Shown: positions 45,303 through 54,968, counted from the first letter of the stretch. The stretch: DNA of 64,000 nucleotides from Antarctobacter heliothermus (GCF_002237555.1 NZ_CP022540.1:4655001-4719000); one strand, 5' to 3'. The notes: generated by a model not told the origin, from the sequence alone. Program-made: numbers and translations.

Positions 45303-45820
45303 GCTTTTCCGCCAATGAGATTGCCAGCCTTGCGCACAAGGCCGCACGCGGGGCGGGCTTCCCCCCTCGACAGGCTGACGTCTTTGGTGCGGCGGCGGTC
45401 CATCATCTGGCGGCGGGCGGCACGCCGTCCGCCCTGCGACGCGCACTGGCCGATCCGACCGACAGCCCGATCCTGCGTTTGCCTTTACTGACAGAGGACA
45501 TCCTGCGCGCCCTCACCCTGTCCGGACCAGAGGTGACGTTAACCCTGCAACCGGGCGACGAGGCACTGGCGCTTGCCTACACCGCCCTGATGCACATTCA
45601 TATCGAACGTTCGGTAGTCGACCGGCCCGAAGGTGCCCCGCCCCGCCTCACGCTATGTGCCGATCTTGACACCCCGACCCGTACCCGCCTGCCCGCGCGC
45701 ATCGACGCCCCGGCGGACCTGATCGAACATTTGAGCGGATTGGCTGCTAAAACCCTTGTTGCCCCATCTGTCGCGTCCCGCAATGCAGGCGCGGGGGCTG
45801 GAAATATCGACAACGACTGA
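45299..45820 (+). CDS. DUF3726-family protein
   Basis: A 173-residue protein of the DUF3726 family, which is known mainly from Rhodobacterales and has no assigned function. The N-terminus MSFSANEIASLAHKAARGAG is the recognisable part. There is no signal peptide or catalytic motif visible to me. Translation is coupled to the preceding gene by the ATGA overlap. The C-terminus ends in a Gly/Ala/Asn-rich tail. Confidence 0.75.
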   Translation: MSFSANEIASLAHKAARGAGFPPRQADVFGAAAVHHLAAGGTPSALRRALADPTDSPILRLPLLTEDILRALTLSGPEVTLTLQPGDEALALAYTALMHIHIERSVVDRPEGAPPRLTLCADLDTPTRTRLPARIDAPADLIEHLSGLAAKTLVAPSVASRNAGAGAGNIDND

Positions 45821-45922
45821 CGCACACGCACCAACCTGATGCTTGACCGGACATCGACCCCGTAGCAGGCTTTAATTTCGGCGCAGAGTAACGCGTTCTA
45901 TTTCAAACATCTGGATGATCCA

Positions 45923-46522
45923 ATGAAGATACTTTTCGCAGGACTACTGGCGGTTATCGCCACCAGCCCCGCAATGGCCCAAGAATTTACCGGCACTTAC
46001 CGACTGCAAACCATGTTTCAGGCACCAGAAAACAAGTGCTTCGAAGGCAACCGCTTTTCACCTGAGTCCACGCTGGGCGGTGGGGCTTTCATGGACACCT
46101 GCCAGAATGTCACTGGCCAGCTTTGGAAGATCGAGGCGCAGGGCGGCGGTTGGTTTCGGCTGAAGACCCTGTTTCAAGGGGACGGCAAGTGCCTAGAGGG
46201 CAACCGCTTCAGCCCCGACGCGACGCTAGGAGGCGCGGCCTATATGGACAATTGCCAGAACGTCTCTGGCCAGTTCTGGGCGCTCCAACCGCAAGGAGAC
46301 GGCTGGTACAGGCTGAAAACCCAGTTCCAGGGAGAAGGCAAATGCCTGGAAGGCAACCGCTTTAGCCCAGACTCGACGCTGAGCGGTGCGGCCTACATGG
46401 ACAATTGCCAAAACGTCTCTGGCCAGCTTTGGAAATTGGTCCAGACCGATGTGACAGATGCCGCGCCGTCCGATGTGGCCCCAAATGCAGGGTCCGGCGG
46501 CGGCACCAGCGACAACGGGTGA
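45923..46522 (+). CDS. Exported three-repeat beta-trefoil-like protein (QxW repeats)
   Basis: A 199-residue protein with a signal peptide (cleavage after MAQ, residue 20) and three near-identical 51-residue repeats. Each has Cys-x-EGNRFSP, then a second Cys in the NCQNV segment 21 residues later, and ends in a QxW triplet (66-68, 117-119, 168-170). The three-fold repeat with QxW is the hallmark of ricin-type beta-trefoil lectins, so a carbohydrate-binding or surface role is likely. Two cysteines per repeat at constant spacing suggest one disulfide each. A short Gly/Ser tail follows. The family call is by pattern only. Confidence 0.7.
   Translation: MKILFAGLLAVIATSPAMAQEFTGTYRLQTMFQAPENKCFEGNRFSPESTLGGGAFMDTCQNVTGQLWKIEAQGGGWFRLKTLFQGDGKCLEGNRFSPDATLGGAAYMDNCQNVSGQFWALQPQGDGWYRLKTQFQGEGKCLEGNRFSPDSTLSGAAYMDNCQNVSGQLWKLVQTDVTDAAPSDVAPNAGSGGGTSDNG
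45992..46450 (+). repeat. Three tandem 153-base coding repeats
   Basis: Three tandem units of 153 bases (about 45992-46144, 46145-46297 and 46298-46450) encode the repeats of the trefoil-like protein. The second and third are most alike, which points to recent duplication or gene conversion. Confidence 0.75.
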
Positions 46523-46590
46523 AATGGTCCGGGGCCTCTTGCCCCGCCTGACAGAGCATGGTTCTCTCCGGCAAAAACCGGAGAGCCGCC

Positions 46591-47388
46591 ATGCCGCACC
46601 CCCTGCTGAATTCCGATGACATCGCCACTTACCAGCGCGACGGCGTGGTGGTGGTGCGTGGCCTTTTTGCCGACCATATCGAGGCCCTGCGCGACGGCGT
46701 CACCCGCAACATGGACACCCCCGGCCCCTACGCCGCCGAAAACCTGAAGGCGGGCGAAGGCGGGCGCTTTTTCGACGACTATTGCAACTGGCAGCGCATC
46801 CCGGAATTCGAGCAGGTCATCCGCAGCAGTCCCGCCGCCGAGGTGGCCGCCGACCTGATGCAATCCGACAGCGCGCAATTGTTCCACGATCATGTTCTGG
46901 TCAAGGAACCCGGCACATCGAAACCCACGCCCTGGCATCAGGATGGCCCCTACTACTTTGTCGAAGGCCGCCAGACCGTCAGTTTCTGGAGCCCGCTGGA
47001 CCCGGTAACACAGGCCACCCTGCGCTGCGTTGCAGGCTCACATCTCTGGGACAAACCCGTGCTACCGACCCGCTGGCTGTCCGAAGAAAACTTCTACCCC
47101 GACGACAGTACCTACATGCCGGTGCCCGACCCGGACGCGCAGGGGATGGATGTGCGCGAATGGGCGTTGGAGCCGGGCGATGCCGTGGCGTTCAACTTTG
47201 GCATCCTGCACGGCGCACGCGGCAACAACAGCGACGCGCGCCGCCGTGCCTTTTCGCTGCGGATGGTGGGCGATGATGCGCGCTACACGACCCGTCCGGG
47301 GCCGACCTCACCGCCGTTTCCCGGCCATGACATGAAACAGGGTCAGCGCCTGCGCGAAGACTGGTTTCCAGTGCTGTTTCGCCGCTAG
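46591..47388 (+). CDS. Phytanoyl-CoA dioxygenase (PhyH)-family oxygenase
   Basis: A 265-residue Fe(II)/2-oxoglutarate-dependent oxygenase. I start at MPHPLLNSDDIATYQ, eleven codons inside the longest frame. The metal triad is readable as His-x-Asp in TPWHQDGPYYF and the distal His in GILHGARGN, and the 2-oxoglutarate-binding Arg is in RRRAFSLRM. The double-stranded beta-helix segment VAGSHLWDKPVLP is typical. PhyH proteins hydroxylate a wide range of small molecules, so the substrate is open. Convergent with truA, whose gene ends five bases away. Confidence 0.87.
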   Translation: MPHPLLNSDDIATYQRDGVVVVRGLFADHIEALRDGVTRNMDTPGPYAAENLKAGEGGRFFDDYCNWQRIPEFEQVIRSSPAAEVAADLMQSDSAQLFHDHVLVKEPGTSKPTPWHQDGPYYFVEGRQTVSFWSPLDPVTQATLRCVAGSHLWDKPVLPTRWLSEENFYPDDSTYMPVPDPDAQGMDVREWALEPGDAVAFNFGILHGARGNNSDARRRAFSLRMVGDDARYTTRPGPTSPPFPGHDMKQGQRLREDWFPVLFRR

Positions 47389-47392
47389 GCTA

Positions 47393-48160
47393 TCAGGCGA
47401 ACGGATCGTCGGGATAGCCGACACCCATCAGGCTCAGGCCGTGCGGAGGGCAGACCGGCCCACAGGCAGACCTTTCGCGCGCCTCCAGCGCGGTTCGCAC
47501 ACGGTCGGGTTCCCACGCGCCCGAACCGACCCGCTCCAGCGTGCCGACGATTGAGCGCACCTGATTGTGCAAAAAAGACCGCGCCCGCAGGCGAAAATGG
47601 ATTTCCGGACCTCCCAGCCCGTCGACTTGTTCTATCGTGATTTCATCCAGAGTCTTCACTGGTGATTTGGACTGACACATCACCGACCGGAAGGTGGTAA
47701 AGTCATGCAATCCGATCAAATGCGCCGCACCTGCACGCATCGCATCCGCGTCCAGTGGATGGTTCACACGCCAGACTTGCCCGGACTCCAGCGTCGCGGG
47801 CGCGCGGCGCATCAAGAGGCGAAACAGATAGCGCCGCTCCACCGCCGAAAACCGCGCGTGCCAGTCGTCGTCAACCCGCGCCGCCTGCCGGATCGCCACC
47901 GGCAAAGGTTTGAGGTGATGGTTCAGCGCCTCGGACAGCCGGAACGGATCCCAGTCCTTGGCCATGTCACATTGTGCCACCTGCCCGCGCGCGTGGACGC
48001 CCGCATCCGTCCGCCCAGCCGCTGCGATGGTGTGATCGCGCGGCTCTAGCCGGGCCAGCGCGGCCTCTATGGCGCCCTGAACCGACGGCTGATCCGCCTG
48101 CCGCTGCCAACCCGCAAACGGGCGACCATCATATTCCACGAGTAAAGCATATCTGGGCAT
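47393..48160 (-). CDS. truA: tRNA pseudouridine synthase A
   Basis: A 255-residue pseudouridine synthase that modifies positions 38-40 of tRNAs. The catalytic Asp is in [17 protein letters not shown] near residue 53. Further family landmarks are [15 protein letters not shown] at the N-terminus, RRYLFRLL and [15 protein letters not shown] start at [12 protein letters not shown]; upstream codons do not match the family. It is a housekeeping gene, convergent with PhyH. Confidence 0.95.
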   Translation of the reverse strand: MPRYALLVEYDGRPFAGWQRQADQPSVQGAIEAALARLEPRDHTIAAAGRTDAGVHARGQVAQCDMAKDWDPFRLSEALNHHLKPLPVAIRQAARVDDDWHARFSAVERRYLFRLLMRRAPATLESGQVWRVNHPLDADAMRAGAAHLIGLHDFTTFRSVMCQSKSPVKTLDEITIEQVDGLGGPEIHFRLRARSFLHNQVRSIVGTLERVGSGAWEPDRVRTALEARERSACGPVCPPHGLSLMGVGYPDDPFA

Positions 48161-48348
48161 GACCCGCGTCCTAGCGCCCCGCCCGCCATAGGGCAATCCC
48201 GGCGAGGGTCCGCGCGCGTGACAGGTGGGGTGCGATGGGCGTCCCGCGCGTGGGCACAATATCGGCCACATTCCCCGCCCCCGCCTCTGGCCCCGCGCGC
48301 AACCAGTGACTAAGTTGCCAGCGAACCACAGGACAAGGCCCGCCCCTC

Positions 48349-49764
48349 ATGGTCATTGGCACCATCGCCGACACACTCACCCGCAGCGTCGAAAATGTCA
48401 CCGGCACCCTGTCGGAGACGTTCATTGAACCCACCTTGCGGCTGGGCGTGACGGGCCTGTCGCGGGCGGGCAAGACCGTCTTTATCACCTCATTGGTCGC
48501 TAATCTGATGGATCGCGCCCGGATGCCGCAACTGGTGGCCGAAAGCGAAAGCCGCATCCTGTCCGCCTTCTTGCAACCGCAACCGGACGACACCCTGCCT
48601 CGCTTTGACTATGAAACCCATCTGGCTGCACTGACGGCGCGTGCGCCGCATTGGCCGGACAGCACCCGCGCCGTGTCTGAACTGCGGCTATCGCTAAAGA
48701 TCCGTCCCTCTGGCCTGCTGTCCGGCCTGCAGGGGCCGCGCACGCTGCATCTGGATATCGTCGACTACCCCGGTGAATGGCTGTTGGACCTGTCGTTGCT
48801 GGACAAATCCTATGCCGATTGGTCGCGCGACATGCTGGATCGGCTGGCGTTGCGCCCCGGTGGGCCAGAGACCCGCACCCTGCTGGAAAGCGAAGACAGC
48901 ACGCAAGATCTTGATGAAACCCGCGCGCGCCTGTTGTCCGACGCCTATACCGCCGCGCTACACACCGCGCGCAACGCGGGATTTTCCGACTGTTCGCCGG
49001 GGAGGTTCCTGCTGCCCGGAGAGCTTGAAGGTTCTCCCGTCCTGACCTTTGCCCCGTTGCCGCCCGTTGACAGCGCCCCGCGCCGGTCGCTCTACCGCGA
49101 GTTCGAGCGTCGTTTCGACAGCTACAAGGCGCGCGTCGTCAAACCGTTTTTCCGCGATCATTTCAGCCGGATCGATCGTCAGATCGTGCTGGTCGATGCC
49201 CTGGGCGCGATCCATGCCGGCCCCCGCGCCATGGAGGATCTGCGCCGCACATTGGCCGAGATCCTGACCGCCTTCCGGCCCGGCACCAACGCCTTTCTGA
49301 CCAATCTCTTCATGGGCAAACGGGTTGAAAAAATTCTGTTCGCGGCGACCAAGGCTGACCACCTGCACCACCTCCAGCACGGCAGACTGACAGCGATCAT
49401 GGAGGCCCTGACCCGCGAGGCGCGCGACCGCGCGCGGTTTGCCGGCGCGGAGACGCAGGCAATGTCACTGGCTGCGCTGCGGGCGACCACGGAACAGGTG
49501 ATCCAGCATCAGGGCAGCGATCTGCCTTGTGTGCGCGGAACGCTGTTGGAAACCGGCAAGCAGGCCGCATTCTATCCCGGAGCCCTGCCGGAAGATCCTT
49601 CGCATCTGTTGGGAACTGCCCGCGAGGGGGCGGAGAACTGGCTTGATCAGGACTATTCGGTGATGAACTTTGCCCCCGCGCCACTGGTGCTGAAACCGGG
49701 CGAAGGGCCGCCGCACATCCGGCTGGACCGTGCCGCGCAATTTCTGATCGGGGACAAGCTGTGA
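48349..49764 (+). CDS. ycjX: YcjX-family P-loop GTPase
   Basis: A 471-residue YcjX-like protein, named for a stress-linked E. coli GTPase of unknown role. The Walker A loop is LGVTGLSRAGKTVFITSL near residue 40 and the switch/Walker B region appears in LDIVDYPGEWLLDL. The C-terminal half has KADHLHHLQHGRL with the base-recognising KAD. It ends in a four-base GTGA overlap with the acetyltransferase gene, and ycjF follows that, so the three make an operon. In enterobacteria ycjX and ycjF are adjacent without an intervening gene. Confidence 0.9.
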   Translation: MVIGTIADTLTRSVENVTGTLSETFIEPTLRLGVTGLSRAGKTVFITSLVANLMDRARMPQLVAESESRILSAFLQPQPDDTLPRFDYETHLAALTARAPHWPDSTRAVSELRLSLKIRPSGLLSGLQGPRTLHLDIVDYPGEWLLDLSLLDKSYADWSRDMLDRLALRPGGPETRTLLESEDSTQDLDETRARLLSDAYTAALHTARNAGFSDCSPGRFLLPGELEGSPVLTFAPLPPVDSAPRRSLYREFERRFDSYKARVVKPFFRDHFSRIDRQIVLVDALGAIHAGPRAMEDLRRTLAEILTAFRPGTNAFLTNLFMGKRVEKILFAATKADHLHHLQHGRLTAIMEALTREARDRARFAGAETQAMSLAALRATTEQVIQHQGSDLPCVRGTLLETGKQAAFYPGALPEDPSHLLGTAREGAENWLDQDYSVMNFAPAPLVLKPGEGPPHIRLDRAAQFLIGDKL

Positions 49765-50237
49765 ACAGACGTGAGATCACCCTGCGCCCCGCTCAACCCG
49801 GCGATGCGGGCAAGCTTGGCGCGATGATCACCGAAGCGGTCGAGGCCCACGCGTGGAAACCGCGCCTGCATTCGGCGGCACAGGACATCGCACACACCGG
49901 CAAGATGATTGATCGCGGCTGGGTCACTGTCGCCGAACTGGGGTCCGCCGTGGCCGCGTTTATCGCCCGCGACGGCAACGAGGTCGATGCGCTGTTTGTG
50001 GCCACTTGGGCGCAGGGTCAGGGGCTCGGCACGGCGCTGCTGGAGGATGCCAAGACGCACACCGACAGACTGGAGCTGTGGACCTTTCAGGAAAACACCG
50101 GGGCGCAGCGGTTCTACCTGCAACAGGGATTTGACGAGGTGGCCCGCACCGACGGCGACAAGAACGAAGAAGGCCTGCCAGACATCCGCTACCTGTGGCA
50201 ACGCCCCACCGCCCCCCTTCCGGAGCAATCGACATGA
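49761..50237 (+). CDS. GNAT-family N-acetyltransferase
   Basis: A 158-residue GNAT acetyltransferase with a GTG start that overlaps the ycjX stop. The acetyl-CoA-binding motif is VATWAQGQGLGTALLEDAK (Q/RxxGxG/A), followed by ELWTFQENTGAQRFYLQQGFDEV, a standard GNAT motif B. Its last codons overlap the ycjF start (ATGA), so it is fixed between ycjX and ycjF at the translation level. Substrate unknown; modification of a stress-related protein or small molecule is possible. Confidence 0.87.
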   Translation: MNRREITLRPAQPGDAGKLGAMITEAVEAHAWKPRLHSAAQDIAHTGKMIDRGWVTVAELGSAVAAFIARDGNEVDALFVATWAQGQGLGTALLEDAKTHTDRLELWTFQENTGAQRFYLQQGFDEVARTDGDKNEEGLPDIRYLWQRPTAPLPEQST

Positions 50238-51247
50238 GCCAGCCCCCCAAAGGTCCAATCCTGATCGACCTCGAAGACGACAGCGGCGACGCCCCCAGCC
50301 CTGCCGCCGCTCCGCCTGTACCTGAACCGCATCTGCCACCGCCCGAAGGGGCCGCAATGACCACCGTGGCCGCGCTGGCCACGCGACAGCCTTCGGTCCT
50401 GGCGCGCTGGTTTTGGCGCTTGCTTGTGGCTCTTGTCGGCACGCTTGTGTCGATTGCGGCGTGGACATTCGCCACGGATTTGATTGCCTCATCTCCGGTG
50501 CTGGGCTGGATCGTTACCGGGCTGTTTGGTGCCTTTGCGCTGGTCTGCCTGATGATCATCATCAAGGAAATCGCGGCGTTCTCGCGCTTGGCGCGGATCG
50601 ACACCCTGCATCATGCTGCTGAAACCGTGCTTGCCGAAGAAGATCTGGGGGCGGCGCGCAAGCTGACAGACGATCTGGTGACGCTTTACAAGGGGCGCGA
50701 GGACACCCGGTGGGGACGTGACAAGCTGGCCGCGCAACGCGACGAGATTTTCGATGCCAAAGGCCTGCTGGCCCATGCCGAAACCGCCTTGCTGGCCCCG
50801 CTGGACACCGCCGCCCGGCGCGAAGTCGAGGCGGCCGCGCGACAGGTGGCGACCGTGACGGCGCTGGTCCCACTGGCGCTGGCGGATGTGGTGGCGGCGC
50901 TGACCGCCAACCTGCGGATGATCCGGCGCATCGCCGAGATCTATGGCGGGCGCTCTGGCACGCTGGGCAGTTGGCGGCTGACGCGGGCGGTAATGTCCCA
51001 CCTTGTCGCCACCGGCGCCGTGGCCATTGGCGACGACATGCTGGAGCCGATCCTTGGCGGCGGCCTCTTGGGCAAGTTGTCGCGCCGCTTTGGCGAGGGA
51101 ATGGTTAACGGCGCACTGACCGCGCGGGTGGGCGTGGCCGCGATGGAGGTGTGCCGCCCGCTGCCTTTTGGCGCGGGAAAGCGGCCCTCAGTCCGGTCCA
51201 TCATCCGATCCAGCCTGTCGGGGCTGGTGATGAAGGACAAACCCTGA
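50234..51247 (+). CDS. ycjF: YcjF-family (TIGR01620 / DUF697) membrane protein
   Basis: A 337-residue inner-membrane protein of the YcjF family. The N-terminal 55 residues are Pro-rich and acidic, then two membrane spans (around WRLLVALVGTLVSIAAWTF and WIVTGLFGAFALVCLMIII) and a long cytosolic part with the DUF697 helical hairpin. It starts at MSQPPKGPILIDLED in a four-base overlap with the acetyltransferase gene. It likely works with YcjX at the membrane; phenotype unknown. Confidence 0.85.
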   Translation: MSQPPKGPILIDLEDDSGDAPSPAAAPPVPEPHLPPPEGAAMTTVAALATRQPSVLARWFWRLLVALVGTLVSIAAWTFATDLIASSPVLGWIVTGLFGAFALVCLMIIIKEIAAFSRLARIDTLHHAAETVLAEEDLGAARKLTDDLVTLYKGREDTRWGRDKLAAQRDEIFDAKGLLAHAETALLAPLDTAARREVEAAARQVATVTALVPLALADVVAALTANLRMIRRIAEIYGGRSGTLGSWRLTRAVMSHLVATGAVAIGDDMLEPILGGGLLGKLSRRFGEGMVNGALTARVGVAAMEVCRPLPFGAGKRPSVRSIIRSSLSGLVMKDKP

Positions 51248-51432
51248 AGGGGCACCAGACCCGCACGGTCGCACCTGAGCCGAAACCCCGGGCCATGTCC
51301 GGAACACGCTGCACCTATGCGACACACTGGCAAACATGACCTCTGCCGGGCGGGTCCGGCATTCCGGACCTGTGCAGTCTGAACGACACCCCCTAGACTG
51401 CCCCTTCGATTGAATCAGAGCGCGTGGGTTTT

Positions 51433-54177
51433 ATGGAAGCCATCTTTGTCCTCTTGGGCCTTGTGGTCCTTGCCTTGCCCATCGCCGTGGTCGTTTTGAT
51501 CATCGGGCATTTGCGTCTTCGCCGTCAGGTCAGGGATCTCAGCCAGACCGTCACCGATTTGCAATCTTTGGCCCGCTTGCCTTCTCCGAAGATCCCGCCG
51601 ACCGGGCGCGCCGCCAATGCGCTGTCCGCGCCGTTGTCGACAGCGCCTAGTTTGGACGCACCCGCCCCGCCCCCATCCACTCCGCCCCTGCCCGCCCCTT
51701 TGGCAGAGGCTGCTGGCGCGCCACCCAAGGCGCAGGCCACCTCCACCGCGGGTCCGCCGCGCCGCACCGGACCATCCACTCTTGAATCCCTTGGCGTCTG
51801 GCTTCGGGACAACTGGTTTTACGGCGTCGCTGCCGTCTCACTGGCGCTGGCGGGGATTTTCCTCGTCCAATACGGGATCGAGACCGGGCTCCTGACTCCG
51901 ACGATGCGGGTGATTGCCGCGCTGATCTTTGGCGCGGCGCTGATTGCGGCGGGCGAAACCATCCGCCGCCGGTTTGGTGACGACTTGGCAAGTGCCACGG
52001 CCTACTTACCCTCTGTCCTGTCCGGCGCGGGCCTTGTGTCGTTGATGGGGGGCGTTCTGGCCGCACGACTGCTGTATGACCTTGTGGCCCCCGGACCGGC
52101 GCTGGGCGCGCTGTTTGCCATCGCCCTGTTTGGCTTGTTGTTGGGCTGGCGTCACGGCCCACTATTGGCCGCCGTCGGATTGACGGGCGGCATGGCTGCG
52201 CCGTTTCTGGTGGGCGGACACAGCGAAAACCCCGAATGGCTGTTGCTGTATTTTGGTCTGCTGACTGCGCTGGGACTGGGCATCGATACACTGCGCCGCT
52301 GGGCCTGGGTCAGTGCCCTGTCCGTCGTGCTGGGCTTTGCCGCTGGTCTGCTTTTGCAGATCTCCGCGACGGGGGACGAGGCGCTGACGGCCGCTTTTGC
52401 GGTCTACGCGGTGGGCCTTGTGATATTGGCGCTGCTGATCCCGTCACGGGCGCTAGCGCCCGATCACGCCGGTCCCGGTATTGCGGAAACCGTCGTTGCC
52501 ACCACCGAAACCCTGCGCAGACCGATCTTTCCAGTGATCCTGTCAGGTGCGCTGCTGGTCGCCTGTTGCGCGGCATTGACCTACGCCGGACTGTACAGCG
52601 CGGTGACATGGCAGCTGTCGGTCGGCCTTAGCGCGGGCCTAGCGGGCCTGTTGATCCTTTGGTCACGCGGCGCGCCCGCCTTGCAGGATCAGGCGGCCCT
52701 GCCCGCGCTGACCCTGCTTGCGCTGATCGCCGTGCCGGAGCTGAACATAGAGGCGCGGACCGCGCTGGAAGCGAGACTGACCGCGCAGGCCGACCTGACC
52801 GAACAGCGCCTGCCGCTGGATATGAGCCTGTTGTTGCTGGTCGCGACGCTTGTCGGTCTGGCAAGCGCATGGCGCAGCTTGAAACCCGGGCAATACCCCG
52901 CGGTCTGGGCCGCTGCGGCAGCGTTGACCGCGCCACTGGCCGGGTTGGCGCTGGACTTTGTCTGGGATGCCCGCACCCTGTTGGGGGCCTGGCCTTGGGC
53001 GCTGCACGCACTGGCGCTGGCCGCTTTGATGGTGGCGCTGGCGGCGCACTTTGCCCGCGTCGATGGCGCGGTCAGGCTGCGCACCGCACTGTTCACCGTC
53101 TCGGCGCTGGCTTGTCTTGCCTTTGCACTGACGGTGCTGCTGACCGAGGCCGCACTGACGTTGGCTCTGGCGGCGGTGGTGGTCAGTGCCGCGGCACTGG
53201 ATCGCCGGTTCGACCTGCCGCAAATGACCGGCTTTATCGCCGCCGGCATCGTGGCGCTGGGCTACCGTTTGGTCATCGACCCCGGCCTTGATTGGGCAAT
53301 CGGCGCGCCGGTGTTGGAAATGCTGGCGGCTTATGGCGGCACGCTGGCGGCGCTGCTTGCGGCACTCTGGCTGTGTATGCTGCGCCCACGCCCAAGCGCC
53401 CGGGTCTTTCTGGAAAGCGCGGCCTGGTCGGTGGCCGGCATGACCCTCAGTCTGGTCCTGTATCATGTCATTGAGGCCCAAGTCGGCCACACCAGTCAAG
53501 ATGCGCACTGGTTCCTTGGCCTGTACGGCACAATCTGGATCGGCACCGCTCTGGCACAGTTGGAAAGGCTGATGCTGGGTGGTCCGATGCGCTGGCTGCG
53601 AATCGCATTGGCGGTTCTCTTCGGGCTGGTCGCGGCGGGCAGCCTGCTGACAGGGGTCAGCCTGGGCAATCCGCTGTTCGAAGAGCAAGTGGTGCATGGA
53701 ATGATCGGCCTGAACACGTTGCTTCCCGCCTACCTTCTTCCCGCCCTGTCCCTGATATTGGGCGCATGGCGGTTGTCGCATCTGCCACGCTGGTTGCGCA
53801 TCGGGATTGGCGTGCCGGGCGCGGCGCTTGCTCTACTGTGGACGGGTCTGACAATCCGTCATGCGTGGCAAGGTGGGTTGGACATGCACATGATCCACGG
53901 AATCAGTGACGGCGAACTGTACAGCTATACCGTTGCCCTGCTGTTGGCCGGGGCGGGGCTGTTCTATCAGGCGCTTGCGCGGCGGTCCGATGCATTGCGC
54001 CGTGCGGGTGTGGCGGTGATTGCGCTGGCGGTGGCCAAGGTATTCCTGATCGACATTTCCGGGCTGGCGGGGCTGGTGCGGGTGTTTTCCTTCTTGCTGC
54101 TGGGCCTGTCGCTGGCCGGGTTGGCGTGGTTCAACCGCTGGGTTCAGACCCGCGCCACCCCCGACCCTAATCCATAG
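51433..54177 (+). CDS. DUF2339-family multi-span membrane protein
   Basis: A 914-residue polytopic membrane protein. I use the ATG giving MEAIFVLLGLVV; a GTG three codons earlier is also possible. After a first span and a Pro/Ala-rich linker (about 55-115) come more than twenty hydrophobic segments, the pattern of DUF2339. No catalytic residues are recognised. The family is widespread and sometimes linked to cell-envelope or quorum phenotypes, but its role is unknown. The preceding 185 bases after ycjF hold its promoter. Confidence 0.78.
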   Translation: MEAIFVLLGLVVLALPIAVVVLIIGHLRLRRQVRDLSQTVTDLQSLARLPSPKIPPTGRAANALSAPLSTAPSLDAPAPPPSTPPLPAPLAEAAGAPPKAQATSTAGPPRRTGPSTLESLGVWLRDNWFYGVAAVSLALAGIFLVQYGIETGLLTPTMRVIAALIFGAALIAAGETIRRRFGDDLASATAYLPSVLSGAGLVSLMGGVLAARLLYDLVAPGPALGALFAIALFGLLLGWRHGPLLAAVGLTGGMAAPFLVGGHSENPEWLLLYFGLLTALGLGIDTLRRWAWVSALSVVLGFAAGLLLQISATGDEALTAAFAVYAVGLVILALLIPSRALAPDHAGPGIAETVVATTETLRRPIFPVILSGALLVACCAALTYAGLYSAVTWQLSVGLSAGLAGLLILWSRGAPALQDQAALPALTLLALIAVPELNIEARTALEARLTAQADLTEQRLPLDMSLLLLVATLVGLASAWRSLKPGQYPAVWAAAAALTAPLAGLALDFVWDARTLLGAWPWALHALALAALMVALAAHFARVDGAVRLRTALFTVSALACLAFALTVLLTEAALTLALAAVVVSAAALDRRFDLPQMTGFIAAGIVALGYRLVIDPGLDWAIGAPVLEMLAAYGGTLAALLAALWLCMLRPRPSARVFLESAAWSVAGMTLSLVLYHVIEAQVGHTSQDAHWFLGLYGTIWIGTALAQLERLMLGGPMRWLRIALAVLFGLVAAGSLLTGVSLGNPLFEEQVVHGMIGLNTLLPAYLLPALSLILGAWRLSHLPRWLRIGIGVPGAALALLWTGLTIRHAWQGGLDMHMIHGISDGELYSYTVALLLAGAGLFYQALARRSDALRRAGVAVIALAVAKVFLIDISGLAGLVRVFSFLLLGLSLAGLAWFNRWVQTRATPDPNP

Positions 54178-54254
54178 GGTTGCGAGTCGCTCGCGCTTGA
54201 CCCGCGTCCAGACTCGCGCGAAACGGCGCGCGACAGCCCCGGAGGACCAAGCGG

Positions 54255-54968
54255 ATGCAGCTGCCTGAACACGGCCACACCGAACGCGAAATTGCCGACC
54301 GTCTGGCCAACCCGCCCGGAAAGGGCGATCTGGGCGACGCTGTTTATGGCGCAATCGACGGGGCGGTGACGACCTTTGCCATTGTGGCCGGGGTGGCGGG
54401 CGCGGGTCTGTCGCCCTTCATCATCGTGGCACTGGGGCTGGCCAACGTGCTGGCCGACGGGTTTTCCATGGCCGCAGGCAACTACTCTGCCACCAAGGCA
54501 GAGCGCGACAATAAACTGCGCCTGCGCAGTATCGAGGAACGGCACATCCGCCTGCACCCAGACGGCGAAAAGCGCGAGTTGCGGGCAATCCTTGAACAAA
54601 AAGGCCTGTCCGGAGCAACGCTGGACGAAGCGGTTGAACAGGTTTCACGGAACCATGAAATCTGGATCGACACGATGCTGGAGGGGGAGTACGGCATCGG
54701 GTCCGTCGATCCGCACCCGATGCGCGCGGCGCTGGTGACGTTCGGGGCCTTTCTGCTGGCCGGGTTTGTGCCGCTGCTGCCATTCCTGATCGGAATGACC
54801 CAGGGCTTTGCCGTGGCGACCGTCCTGACGCTGATCACCTTCTTCGCCATCGGATCACTCAAAAGCGTCTGGTCGCTTGCCCGCTGGTGGAGGTCAGGAC
54901 TGGAAACGCTGGCCATTGGCGGCGTGGCGGCAGGGATTGCGTATTATGTCGGCTCATTGTTCGGGTGA
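54255..54968 (+). CDS. VIT1/CCC1-family transporter
   Basis: A 237-residue membrane protein of the VIT1/CCC1 family of iron and manganese transporters. The signature LGDAVYGAIDGAVTTFAIVAGVAGAG forms the first span, followed by FIIVALGLANVLADGFSMAAGNY, a cytosolic helical region rich in Glu and His (AERDNKLRLR, RHPDGEKRELRA-like), and three further spans. The Glu residues of the cytosolic hub are the known metal-binding site in the plant homolog. In bacteria it would move Fe(II) or Mn(II) out of the cytosol. Its last 15 bases overlap the convergent monooxygenase gene. Confidence 0.88.
   Translation: MQLPEHGHTEREIADRLANPPGKGDLGDAVYGAIDGAVTTFAIVAGVAGAGLSPFIIVALGLANVLADGFSMAAGNYSATKAERDNKLRLRSIEERHIRLHPDGEKRELRAILEQKGLSGATLDEAVEQVSRNHEIWIDTMLEGEYGIGSVDPHPMRAALVTFGAFLLAGFVPLLPFLIGMTQGFAVATVLTLITFFAIGSLKSVWSLARWWRSGLETLAIGGVAAGIAYYVGSLFG

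Noticed and set aside
45992..46450. Tandem 153-base repeats as a CRISPR-like array
   Set aside because: The repeats are coding, in frame and without spacers.
52663..53781. 372-residue open frame on the minus strand inside the DUF2339 gene
   Set aside because: Antisense shadow rich in Gln, Arg and Gly, no start context or motif, and it fully overlaps a membrane protein with normal codon use.
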